A stretch of DNA of 64,000 bases from Cryptomeria japonica. Taxonomy: Eukaryota; Streptophyta; Pinopsida; Cupressales; Cupressaceae. Below the pieces are notes generated by a model. The model made no database searches. It was not told where the DNA came from and was given only the letters and a program-made list of their open reading frames with translations. The stretch spans positions 782,044,119-782,108,118 of the forward strand of contig NC_081414.1 of NCBI RefSeq assembly GCF_030272615.1, read 5' to 3'. The position numbers and the translations under genes were made by a program. Of this stretch, positions 1 through 11,392 are shown one piece after another (position 1 is the stretch's first letter; every line of letters starts with the position of its first letter).

Positions 1-1424
1 GTGTTCCACCCATAGTTCAGCAGAATGCAGACATGATGAGGTTACCGGTACAGTGTGTGATATCGGTAGGGATAGCAAACTAGCAGGAAAGAGGAACCGG
101 TTGAGTGGTTGGTCGGTGATCCAATTTGGACCAACATGAAGTGCCAAGATGGAAGTTAGTCGATATGGATGCCACATGGAATCAATGTGGCAAACCTACA
201 TTTGGATAAAGATGGAATGTACATCAATTGGGTTGTTGCAGGGTTGGTTGGCTTTAATGAAAAGTCACACAAATCACGAGACATGCTGCAGAGGGATTGT
301 AGGGGTTTGAGGCTTGAGGTCTGGACTAAAACTACGAGTCAACCAAGAGTGATTGAGAAGATTGAGGTGACAAAGGTAACAGCATGATAGTTCATTTGTG
401 ATTGACCAAGGGATCAACTATTAGGGTAAAAAGAAAGTCACTAGAGATGGAAGGCGTGATCCAAAAGATGCGAATATGATGGAGTTGTGCAATTGAATGT
501 CAAAAAGATTAGATCATGCAAGATCTAATTGGATTTGTTTTACCTTGATGATGGTGAGGAAACCCTAACCAACTAGATTTTGAATTGGTTTTTGGAGGGA
601 AAACTGGACTATAAGTGTGTGGCTGAAGAGAATGTTTAGTGCTGCTAAATAGTAGAATATTGTGTGATTGCAAATTTGAAGACTTATGTAAGTAAGAGAA
701 AATAATCCAAGTGCTTAATAAGCATCTATAAAGAGAGTGGGAGTGAGAGAGAACCTAGTTGAAGCTTTCAACTGGTTGGAGAGAAGAACCGATAGTGTTC
801 ATACTCGCAATGCAGAAATGAAGGAGGCTATAGAGAAGATAAATAGAGAACCAGTAGAGAGGAGAATCGATGAAGAGGAGATTCAGTGAGAGAAGTATAG
901 AAGAGAGATATACTGGTAAGTCTTAACAACAGAGAAGTAGTAGGTGAAGAGCAACAGAGAAGTGAGTCGGTGAAGCAGAGAAGGTATCTCACTGATAGAG
1001 TAAGCTATATATATATATATATATAATGGTTACAAGATACACTTATAACAAGATAACCATTTATGTATTTGATGTTTACATTAGGAACACTGAGTTGTAT
1101 CTCAGTGTAGGGGTTGTAGCTCCTTGGTTTGGTGCCCTAAACTATGTAACTATGATTTATTGTGAGGTTGGATTGGAGTAGTAGACTACAACAACATTGC
1201 TCACTGAGGTTTTTCCCATCTTGGGTTTTCCTCGTATATGTTGGTGTTGTGTGATATTCCCTTGTGAGTATGTTTTGTATTTAAGTTAGTCTCCTCCCTA
1301 CCTGGTAAGTCTACATTAAGTTAAATCTATCGACCGGTGTACTAAAAAAGGACTACAAAAGAAAAAATATTTGAGAACCATTGATTCACCTCCTCCCCCT
1401 CTCAGCAGTGCATTGTGTCTAACA
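1..1424 (+). repeat. 5' LTR of gag-only element (partial)
   Basis: Positions 1-1424 align with about 5273-6741 over their whole length, with scattered substitutions. The end reads CTAACA (CA at 1423-1424) immediately before the primer binding site. It contains a short TA tract at 1009-1024, and near 1200-1240 the LTR box with GTTTTTCCC followed by GGGTTTTCC that also occurs in the other LTRs of the window. The 5' portion equivalent to 4404-5272 lies upstream of base 1. Confidence 0.85.
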
Positions 1425-1426
1425 AT

Positions 1427-1438
1427 TAGTATCAGAGC
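1427..1438 (+). other. Primer binding site (initiator Met tRNA type)
   Basis: The sequence TAGTATCAGAGC follows the LTR end by two bases. It differs by one base from TGGTATCAGAGC, the complement of the 3' end of plant initiator Met tRNA used by copia elements and seen intact at 11339 and 63649. Confidence 0.8.
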
Positions 1439-1458
1439 ATAGGTTCCCAATTAGAAGA

Positions 1459-3324
1459 GTGTTCTCCAACTTGGGTAGATTCCGGCCTAAGGACACAATG
1501 GTTTGTTTAGTATCAATCTTCGCTCCTATATTTGATGGTTCAATTTTTTCTGTTTGGAGTTGCAAAATGGAGGTATTCCTTTCCTCCATAGGGTTTGATG
1601 TATGGATGTTAGTAATTGATGGTCTCCCTAGAAAGGTCAATCTTCCTACCAGATTTGTAGAACAAAGAAGAAACAAGTGCAATGAAGAAGCCATGAAGGC
1701 TATTTTTAGTGGACTCACCGGTGATGTCTCTTCATAGGTGGATAGGTGTAAAACAACAAAGAGATAATGGGAATGATTGAAGAAGCTCTATGGAAATTAA
1801 CCATCAACTGTAGAACTAAAAATTCAAGCAAATATGAGAAATGCCTCTCATATTTATCAGGATGATGAACATAGATCTACTAGTAGCCATAGCAGTGATG
1901 AAGAAGGAGCTTAACTCTTCATGGCCCAAGAATTTGAAAGTGGTTGGGCAAACAGTTCCCCTCAACAAAAAATGTTGAGTAGTGATGATGATGAAGAGGA
2001 AGACATGGTAGATAGATCTTGCCATTAAGATCCTTCTGATGATGAAGAAGCAGCAGAAGTTCACCTTGAAGGAGATCTTGTCAAAACACTTGAAGAACTC
2101 CATAGAGTTAAAAGGGAATATAAGATATTCAAGAATGATTCTATTGTGGGCCAAAACTAGTTAGTCAAATTCCTTGAAGAATCTGAGAAATGCATCTCAG
2201 AATTGAAGACTTGAGTAGAAGAAACCAAGAAATGTTGGTGTGAAGATCTAGCCTCTCAGCTAGAGATAAAAGACAAAAAAACTTCAATGGTGGCTTAAAG
2301 AAAACAAAGGCCAGACCTCTCTAGTTAGATATGTTCCTCTAAAGAAGGTTGACCTAACCACAAATGGTGTGGACTTGCTGACAAAAGTGAAGATCAATGT
2401 TGCAAGAAGGAATCTTCATACAGATCCCAAAGGAAAGGCGAGGATGAAGAAGAAAACTCCATCAGAAGTAGGAAGATGAGGAAGTAGCAAAGGAGATCCT
2501 CCATTGGCAGAGGACAAAAAAATGCTACCACCCATAGGTGGAAGCAAGTGTGGGAGAAGAAGAAGAGATCAGATGGAAGAGATTCTCAGAATGGATAACC
2601 AAGGATCCATTCTCAAAAAGGTGAAGATGGGGATGCAAAACTAGCAAGATCTCCTCATGCATGACAAAGTAAATATGTAAGTCACATGTCATCATTTACC
2701 GCTTACTACTTTACACGTAATGATTATGGATATAAGGTAAGGGAATGTAGAAAGAGATCTAAAAATAATAATGTAGGATCCCATAGAAATCATGCTTATG
2801 GGAAGGATGTATCTAGAAGTAGATACATGCATGTTCCTTCTCCCAGTTATGCAAAGATTGTTTTTCATAACTATAATGGATATGGCCATAAAGAGTTTGA
2901 ATGCAGAAAGAGGAACCTCTAGTTACATGGAGACTGACAAAATGGTCATGATCTACAGATAAGCGAAGAAAGAGCATATGGAAGGCAAAGATTTGCATGG
3001 AACCAAAGGAGAAATTTCCCTAGAGGAGAAAGAGGATCACGGGTTTCGATTGCTAGTCAAAGAAAAATGACCAGGAGAAGATGGTCAAACCGGTATGTCA
3101 AGATATTTCCCAAACATAATGTTGGGATGAATGTTGTGTGCTACTATAGCACTACTTCCAGCTATAATGAAGAATCAGGAAATGGAAGGACCCATCAATA
3201 GAAAAAGGAAAGACCTGCTCCCGAGTCTGGAAATGGGAAGAAGGATGAGATCAAACAGGTATGGAGGAAGAAGACCATGGATTGGCACTATGCACTCAAT
3301 GCACAAGTGATGTCTCCTAAGGCC
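1459..3324 (+). pseudogene. Decayed gag (DUF4219/UBN2-like, coiled coil, two CCHC knuckles)
   Basis: This is a capsid/nucleocapsid-type gag, now broken. The N-terminal part (1459-1734) reads FDGSIFSVWSCKMEVFLSS, the DUF4219-type motif of copia gag, and stops at a TAG. After at least one frameshift a UBN2-like segment is followed by an acidic stretch and then a long charged helical region (about 2040-2290), likely a coiled coil. Two zinc knuckles follow: YYFTRNDYGYKVRECRK near 2703 and FHNYNGYGHKEFECRK near 2867. Several of their metal-binding Cys/His positions are changed to Tyr, Phe or Asn, so neither is intact. The frame ends in a VWRKK segment near 3260-3320. No pol follows. Most internal stops are TAG. 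The start at 1459 is the first ATG after the PBS, but 1498 is also possible. Confidence 0.7.
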
Positions 3325-4403
3325 TAAAGGAGATGCAAGATCTTAGGGGGAGTGACACATTGAGTTTATCTTTCACCCCCTTAGTGAAGACGCAACTTGA
3401 AAGAACATGATGTTGCTTGTATGAAAGAAGAGAATGTAAAGATAGGTATGTGTAGATGTTGCCTTGACTACACACCTAAAGATCAGTGATAGATCACCAC
3501 TGCATATTTCAAAGGGTGAAGGTTAACAATTCGCATTAGATGTTAATTGATACGTGCAGGATGTTACCAACATGGATGCTAATAGGTACTTGTAGGTTAT
3601 GTAAGACAATAAGGTTGGAGAGCATTGCATTAGCCCTGATAGCATAGAGTGAAATTATGTCTCAAAGGGTGTTGATGAAGACCTGAAAGACATATGTTGG
3701 CCCCAGTTGTTGATCATTCAGGCTTTCATGTTTTAGGGCTAACCGATTTGTCTCTTGGCATGATGATGTCATTGTATGGTATTGGGAAAATTCAGGATCA
3801 TGTCATCGACCGTGCTAGATACAATAGAGTTGAAGGATCATCAGATGATCACATATGCACAGCTAAACTAGTATATGGAAAAGATTAGAGTTCTAGTATT
3901 GTACCTGACTAGAGATAAAGAACCAGAGATGTATGATTGAGGAGGAGTTCAAGTGCTCATGATGAAGAGTTGACTTGCTTGAACATGCAAGGGTACTGGC
4001 TGCCCAAACTGCAAGAGATGGAAAATGCAAAGGTATTGCAAGATGACCGACAAGTGATTAGTATTCATTGAGACATCAACAATTGGTATCAATATTTCTA
4101 TAAATTGAGTTCAAATTGCATCAGAAGTGCATGATCAATTAGTATCAGTTAATGGTTAAGTTCCCCATCTCAAGCGTTGTGACTTGAAAAGATGTAACAA
4201 CCAATGACAAGATAACAAGTGATATCAAAGTAAGTGTTACATCCAATGAAGACAAAGGGGGAGAAAGTAGTCAGTCAGTGTTGATAAAGACAAGGAGGTA
4301 TGACATCCTAAGAATGCCCTTTTCCATTGTTGTCAAAGGGGGAGAAGGATTCTGTAGTATGCTCGATGCTACATGTGTTGACATCAATGCAAAAGGGGGA
4401 GAT
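3325..4403 (+). other. Non-coding 3' part of gag-only element with repeated polypurine tracts
   Basis: There is no recognisable coding sequence. Four G-rich purine tracts are present near 3344, 4254, 4335 and 4391. The last, AAAAGGGGGAGAT at 4391-4403, abuts the 3' LTR and is the likely plus-strand primer. Multiplied tracts of this kind are reported for Sirevirus-type copia elements and also occur in copia A, B and C here. Confidence 0.6.
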
Positions 4404-6270
4404 TGCTAGCATTTTGTTGTCATTGATATCAACTGGTATAAGATGAACACCGGTAGATGAGATGCATGTGTAGCTCCCAAATGAAGGAATAAAGGATGTG
4501 ATATCTTAGATATCACATTGTGTTGTAGAACACCGATAAAGGTAAGGAAGATGACCTCAGGAGTCACCAATACACAAGTTAGTGTCCGACATGTGTGATG
4601 AGATAGAGAAGTGTTTGAGTGGTTGTTTGTGATGAAGAGGCAGAATGTTATCTAAATCACATCAACACTAGTAGAGAAGAATGAACTAGTGTGTTGTGAG
4701 GTTGTAGAACTACCAGACCCTCACCAGTTGAAGATGCAGTCATCATGAGAAGAAATCACTAAACAGTGAGTGTGTCCACACCAGATCACATGTGTCTATT
4801 TGAAGAAATGCTGCACAAACAAGGAAATCACATGAGCAAATGACAAGGTGTTACTCCAACAAGTAAGTGGGGCTTATCTCCTATATGCATTGAGGCATTA
4901 TAGTTTGGTGTGATAACAGTGAAGAGGTAAAAGAAAGGACTTGAAGGATCACTCTAGATCCACCAGTGAATTGAGGGAATGTCTTAAGTGCATGAGATCA
5001 GGGTTATGCACTGGACCAATAGAGAAGGCATGCTGAAGAAGAGTGATATGTTTGTCATTCAGACAAACTAACTGAGCAAATATAGTCAGAGGAGAATGGT
5101 CTGACTGATGAAGGACTCTAGAAAAGGTTGCTAACTGGGGTCATCAAGTGTGATAACTAGTATGTAAGCCCACTGATAATATGAGAAAGGTATAGATGCA
5201 GAGGACTCTCCACCTTGGGGAAATGAGAAAATGAGCTTGCTCAAATAAAGACACACCTGATGAATGGTCAAGGTGTTCCACCCATAGTTCAGCGAAATGC
5301 AGACATGATGAGGTTAACGATACAGCATGTGATACCGATAGGGCTAGCAAACCAGTAGTAAAGAACCGGTTGAGTGGTTGGCCGGTGATTCGATTTGGAC
5401 CAACATGAAGTGCCAAGCTGGCAATTAGTCGATATGGATGCCACACAGAGTCAATGTGCCAAACCTTCTTTTGGATAAAGATGGAATGTACATCGACAGG
5501 GTTGTTGTAGGGTTGGTTGGTTTTAATGAATGGTAACACAAATCACTGGACATGCTGCAGAATGGTTGCAGGGGTTTGAGGCTCGAGGTATGGAAGACAA
5601 CTACAAGTCAATGAAGAGTGATTGAGAAGATCAAGGCGATAGAGGTAACAACAAGATAGTTCTTTTGTGATTGACCAAGGGATCATCTATTAGGGTAAAA
5701 TGCAAGTCGCTAGAGATGGAACGCATGATCTAGAAGATGCAAATATGGAAGAGTTGTGCAATCGGATGTCAGAAAGATCAGATCATGCAAGATCTGATTA
5801 GATTTGGTTTTCCCTGAGGATGGTGAAGAAACCCTAACCACCTAGATTTGAATCAGTTTTTGGAGGAAAAACTGGACTATAAGTGTGTGGCTAAAGAGAA
5901 TGTTTAGTGCTACTGAATAGTAGAATATTGTGTGATTGCAAAGTTGAAGACTTGTGCAACTAAGAGAAAATCAGCCAAGTGCTTAACAAGCATCTGTAAA
6001 TAGAGTGGGAGTGAGAGAGAAATTGGTTGAAGCTTTCAACCGGTTGGAGAGAAGAACTGCTAGTGTTCATACTAGCAATGTAGAAATGAAGTTGTAGAGA
6101 AGATAAATAGAGAACCGATAGAGAGGAGAAGTGATGAAGAGAGGAGCGGTGAAGAGGAAATTCAGTGAGAGAAGTCCAGAAGAGAGATATACTGGTAATT
6201 TTTACCAGTAGAGAAGCAGCAGGTGAAGAGAAATAGAGAAGTGAGTTGGTGAAGCAGAGAAGGTATCTCA

Positions 6271-6308
<38 letters not shown>

Positions 6309-6741
6309 GGTTGAAAGATTCACTTGTAACAAGATAACCACTTATGTATTTGATGTTTACATTGTGAACACTAAGTTGTAGCTCGGTATAGGGGTTGTAG
6401 CTCCTTGGTTTGGTGCCCTAAAGTCAGGGGTTGGTTCTCCTTGGGTTGGTGCCCTAAACTATATAACTGTGATTCATTGTGAGGTTGGATTGGAGTAGTA
6501 GACTCCAACAACATTTCTTACCGAGGTTTTTTCCATCTTGGTTTTCCCTCGTATATGTTGGTGTTATTTGATATTCCCTTGTGAGTGTGTTTTGCATTTA
6601 AGTTAGTCAGCTCTTTAACTGGTAAGTCTGCATTAAGTTAAATCTATCAACTGGTGTGCTCACAAAGGACTGCAAAAGAAAAGATATTTGAGAACCAATG
6701 ATTCACCCCCTCCCCCTCTCAGTGGTGTATTGTGTTTAATG
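4404..6741 (+). repeat. 3' LTR of gag-only element
   Basis: This LTR is about 2.34 kb. It begins TGCTAGCATTTTG directly after the polypurine tract, and its end is aligned with the 5' LTR end at 1424; the terminal CA appears mutated. Relative to the 5' copy it has an expanded TA tract (about 6275-6305) and a partial duplication of about 37-41 bp near 6391-6465 (the GGTGCCCTAAA unit occurs twice). Minus-strand reading frames inside it have no family resemblance. Confidence 0.8.
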
Positions 6742-7939
6742 GACTATGTATTTGCATGTAGGTGTCTATATGTGTATCATACATGTATCCTCTATATCTT
6801 AGAAACATGTATACAAATATTATAGTAAAGTTTAATTATATGCCTGTGCACAACATATGTAGGTTAAATCATGATATACATCTAATCTAACAATTCATCA
6901 CATGAATATAAATAATGAGCATAAAATAGAAAAGCATCCATCCATGATGAAACAAGATATGGTTGAACCAAAGAATCATGTATATATATGTCAATGTCTA
7001 GTCTTCATGAACATGTATCACATCACTACAAAAACATGTGATTCTATTATATGTGTCTATGAAACTACATCAGTACATCTATATATATGAAAATAATGTT
7101 GTACATTTATGTCATAAATATGAATATATACAATATAAAAATTGTTCTCAAGACCCTTCGAAGCCATCAATCTTTAAAACCATTGATGTTGGAGGATCCT
7201 AATCCTGGCGTGAAGGCTACATAACTAATGTCTAGTGTGACCTCGTAACTATGGTGCTCTATGAGAAGCGTCCTCTTAACTATCGTCATAGCTCCACAGT
7301 GGTCTCTCTCTCTCTCTCTATGTTATTAGCTCCTCTCTCATGGTGGCTTCCCTCTATCATGCTTCATCCTGATTTGTCATCAACTAGCATACTCTATGAT
7401 GATCAAGATCACCAGCTGCACCTTGTTGTGCTGCGATAACCTATCGATGAAGGTCACTGACCTAGATCAATGAAGATTCACATGCTCTCTCAAAACACTT
7501 AATTGGCATTGAGACATGGTCTGGTCTTTCTCAATGATGATAATTCATAGCTCAAATAGGGTGTAGTCTCTTCTATCCCATCATTATGGCTAGTTGTGAT
7601 TCTCCTTGTACCAACTTCACCCATCCCTCCTCATAGGTTGTCCTGAACCATGATATAGGATCGAATAGGTGTGTGTGCCTCCCTATTGACGAGAGTGGCC
7701 AATATGCATCCAAGAATCGATCCTAGATCTGGATAGATGGGATTGTATTCAAAATTTCTTGGTGGATGAAGCTCAAATACTCAACAACTCACTCTACAAT
7801 CACAAACAATATATAAATGTCACCATCTCCATCATATCATATCTATATCATATATGAAATCAAAAGTAAAAGAACTATATCATATAAACTAAAATTAGAA
7901 AACATACTAGGATCATCCATCTACTAGTTAAGATCTTGT
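6742..7939. other. Unassigned A+T-rich spacer
   Basis: No gene, LTR end or terminal repeat can be supported here. There is a short CT tract near 7308-7320. The right part may be the extreme 3' end of the decayed PMD frame that follows on the minus strand. Confidence 0.4.
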
Positions 7940-9260
7940 GGAGGCACCCTACTCAAGGATGCCTCTATAGTCCATGTTGTGATGTTGGTGGTGGTACAAG
8001 AGGTGTAATAGGTGATGGTGGCAACCCATTAGGTAGGAAAGTTCATCTAGCTCTCACCAGGCTCTAACTAGCTATCCACTACCTCTTTGTTGGTCTCTTG
8101 TCATCATCGCCTAATTAACAACCCCTCCTTAGTGTCTCCTCCTAAGGATTCAATGTCTCCTCACTCGCAATCCACTAGAAACATGGGGAGAGAGACCTAC
8201 TATGATCTACCACTCAGTGAATTATTTGGTCACCTTGACATCATCAATGATGAGTTGGGGTGGTGTGTCATCATCATCACCACCCACTAGAATATCTTGT
8301 ACATCATCAATGGTAGGAAAGAGTAGGTATGTGGCTACACATCACTCCTCATTGATCGGACATATGTAGGTGTGGTAGGTGGAATCATTTGAACCTGCCC
8401 TAACTAGATCATACATCGATTCTAATAGTAAGGGATGACTATGTGATCCTATCACCTAAGCAAAAACACATCTCGCTACATCTAGGGTAGCTATGGCTGA
8501 TTTGTAGCCCAGATCACCATCTCGCAAACTAGATGTAAAACCACATCTCTGATCCTGATCCAATCAATTGTGATGTACTAGTATGTCAAATTATTAGTCC
8601 TTCACTCATCCTGTCAAAGTGGGTATTTGTGTGCTCAAGGCATATCCATGGGCATCAGATCTAGGAACTCGACAAGCCTTATATAGGTGATATACTCAAA
8701 CATCCACACCTATAATAATGTATATGTTGTTATGCTCTAAAACTAATGATGAACATAGTGTGATATCTCATAGTAGAGAGGCACAAGCATGCTCTATCCC
8801 CATGAAGAAATGGTGTCCTCCTCCTCCATCTCTCAGACTAATGGTACAAATCTCACTGCTAGCTCTAAGCCTCATGCATTGGTGAGCACCTACAACACTA
8901 TTGTCATGATAATAATGCATCGAATAAATAGTATTGATCTCCACCAGTGGCCACATTCTCAGAGAAAGATGTCAATGACTATCTCTGTCTCTCAACCTAA
9001 GTCACACTCTTGGAGCGTACATAGCTCTTGCACCGATGAAATAGTTGGTGAGACTCATCGATCATGAATGGCTAATCTTAGGATGTGATAGATATTTATC
9101 AGGGTCATTATCAATTCCCCTATGGGTAAGTGAAATGACATAGTGTCCACATATCACCTATCCATCAAAGTTCTTAGCATTGGTGCATGGAAGTAGAACA
9201 TTAGCATGTGGTACACCCACCAGAGTCACACTCTCTTGAGTTGCTATTGATCTACTATAG
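7940..9260 (-). pseudogene. Decayed plant mobile domain (PMD) gene, minus strand
   Basis: Read on the minus strand, 9150-9080 gives TMSFHLPIGELIMTLINIYH, close to the PMD signature NTFHLPVGEMTITLEDLYQI read on the other strand at 41.6 kb. Downstream, after frame changes, come segments fitting the same domain: FMGIEHACASLL near 8770-8810 and a W/Y-rich segment VWMFEYI near 8700, in the place of the usual LWAWE motif. Many stops are TAG. PMD proteins occur as host genes (MAIL1/MAIN type) and inside transposons. This copy lies in repeat-only sequence, so a transposon-borne origin is more likely. The ends are approximate and no intact start is visible. Confidence 0.6.
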
Positions 9261-9362
9261 CAGCTCCTCTACTCTCTCCTATAACAAGCTGAGGAGATGT
9301 TTGAATGTGTGCTCCCAAACCTCAAACAATGTCTATATTAAATAAAACTATGATTAGTCTTC

Positions 9363-9382
9363 TATATATATATATATATTCA
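9363..9382. repeat. TA microsatellite
   Basis: About ten TA units in an A+T-rich context just upstream of the solo LTR. Confidence 0.8.
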
Positions 9383-10281
9383 CTAGGATGATAGCACACC
9401 ATGCAGATGCTAGTGTTAGAATATCGACATAATTGATAACGTAAATGGATATTGGCATAATTGTTGATGATATTGATGAACCAGTATAAGGACTATTGGT
9501 GATGATATAGTTGAGTTGTTGTTTGATGACTTGATGATCAATTTGTGTTGTTGTTGATGGAAACTATGGATATATTGTTCTATCATGAACTATCTAAGTC
9601 ATCTATGATTGATTGGAAAGCTATAGAATGGATTTGACAGTTAACAGGCAAATAGGACTTTAACCAGTAAATGTGAAACTATGTTATGCTTAAGTAATTG
9701 GATCTAGAGATTGATGAGGAATTTGGTGTTGCAGTTTGGAATATGTGTTTGTAACATTGTAATGAGGTTATGATCAGAACTGCATCATTTTTTGGTTACC
9801 GAAAGTCATGTTTGAGATTGACTGCTATTTTTTTTTTAGGGTTTTAGTAGGGTTTAAGAATTGATATTTAAATCTTATGACCGGTAATGATTTTGAGTTT
9901 GGTGGTGTATTACATTATGTTTTTAAGTTGGTGATGATGTGGTTGTATCCACATGAAGTGTTAAAATATTGTTTTGGTGGGATTAAAGATGGAATCTCTT
10001 GGGAAATAATGAAGAACATAGAAGAATGTTTGAAGGGCTTGATTGCTTATCAGATCAAAGTGTGGTGATGATTTATGATCATTCAATGACTATAATTGAT
10101 TTGTAATTTGTTGTAATGATCCATATGAAGATCTATAATGATTTTTAAAGATTTGTGATGATCTATGATGTAAATCTTAGTATGTGGTTAGGGTTTTGTA
10201 ACCAGCTAAGCTGTCAATTCTATTTAGGGTAAGAATGTGTGGCCGAACTAGTGTGTCTGTCTGCAAGAGAGAAGTAGATTG

Positions 10282-11336
10282 TGTTGGTATTTTGGTATGG
10301 TTTTGTCATTGATGTCAACACCTACTGAAAACAAGCACTTTGGAGATCAAACAACACTCACCGGCAAGCAACTAATGCATAGTTACTAGTATATGGTTCA
10401 TCGGTAGGACATAATGTTCACCGGTATCTGGAATGATATGGAAAACACTAGATAATGTCAAAGACATCATGTGGATGCTTTGTTTTGAGGAATTTATCAT
10501 TAGTATATTCATATTTGCATATTTGCTTTTACTAGCAAATAGGTCCAGGGTTATCTAGGGTTACACCGGTAGGTTTATCTTTTCCAGATCAGCATGGCAT
10601 GCTATGGAGAAGATTTATTATTGATGTAAATGAATTAAGCCAACATGTTTAATCGGTTATTTCATCAGATATTATATTGTATGTAAAATTTTTATTGTAA
10701 TATCTTGTAGAGATGACCTACTAAAATTGGTCTTAGGTTATGGTATAAATGTAAGATCTTATTTGTAAGATTAAGTGTGGAATGCGAAAAATAATTGAGT
10801 GAAGGTATATGCGAGATTAAGCAGAGGTATACATGAAGACATCATTTGAAGGTGAAGCTAGGTTTTTGTAGAAGCATATTAGCATTACACCAGTACTAAA
10901 TCTAGCATATGAAGATGCTATTTTGTGCAGTACATTTGTATTTGATTTAATCATCCAATTGTAGTTAGTGAGACTCCCATTGTGTGATTGAGCAGTGAGC
11001 TCTAGGCTATTGGCCTTTCTGCATATGTATACTCCATTTATGTACACTTACTATCTGCAGTAGTATCATCTGATTGTGGGTAAGGTTTCCCACCGTGGTT
11101 TTTCCCTTACAGGGTTTCCACGTACAAATATTGGTGTTATGTGTTGTGGATGACTTTATGTTTATGTTTCATGCATTAATCTTTACCGATATAGCAATTT
11201 ACTATTAACACTGTCTACCGACATACTCAACTGGTTTACCGATATTAAGCATCAAGTTGGTTAATTGGTTTTTGGTTTGAATTCATTTGACAACTAATTC
11301 ACCCCCCTCCCTCTTAGTTGTCTCTGGGACCTAACA
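10282..11336 (+). repeat. 5' LTR of copia A
   Basis: The LTR is 1,055 bp, TGTTGGTATTTTGG to CTAACA. It matches 15858-16914 closely along its length. It carries a TATA box at 10744, the CCCACCGTGGTTTTTCCC box near 11089 and a C-rich ATTCACCCCCC stretch near the end. Confidence 0.93.
10744..10750 (+). promoter_or_regulatory. LTR TATA box, copia A
   Basis: TATAAAT is present at the same place in both LTRs of A (10744 and 16324) and in the LTR of copia D (62974), each followed by a GTAAGATCTTATTT-like segment. The conservation marks it as the likely core promoter of the element. Confidence 0.6.
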
Positions 11337-11338
11337 AT

Positions 11339-11350
11339 TGGTATCAGAGC
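11339..11350 (+). other. Primer binding site, copia A
   Basis: TGGTATCAGAGC, two bases after the LTR, is an exact 12-base complement of the initiator Met tRNA 3' end. Confidence 0.92.
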
Positions 11351-11392
11351 CTAGTCCTCTTTTGCAGAAGTTTAACAACTTGAGGAGATCCA

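Larger units (their letters stand above)
1..6741 (+). mobile_element. Gag-only LTR retrotransposon (TR-GAG-like), 5' end outside window
   Basis: Two copies of one long terminal repeat, 1-1424 (truncated by the window edge) and 4404-6741, flank an internal region of about 3.0 kb. The internal region begins with a tRNA-iMet-type primer binding site, carries a decayed gag with two zinc knuckles, and ends in a polypurine tract. No protease, integrase, reverse transcriptase or RNase H can be read in any frame between 1425 and 4403, and the space is too short for a copia pol. That matches the described TR-GAG class of non-autonomous elements. The polypurine tract and PBS types match the copia elements elsewhere in the window, so a copia machinery probably mobilised it. 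The target site duplication cannot be tested because the left end is missing. Confidence 0.75.

Noticed and set aside
5144-6271. Minus-strand frames of 131 and 103 codons inside the 3' LTR
   Set aside because: The equivalent frames are not kept in the 5' LTR copy at 1-1424, and the composition reflects the LTR sequence.
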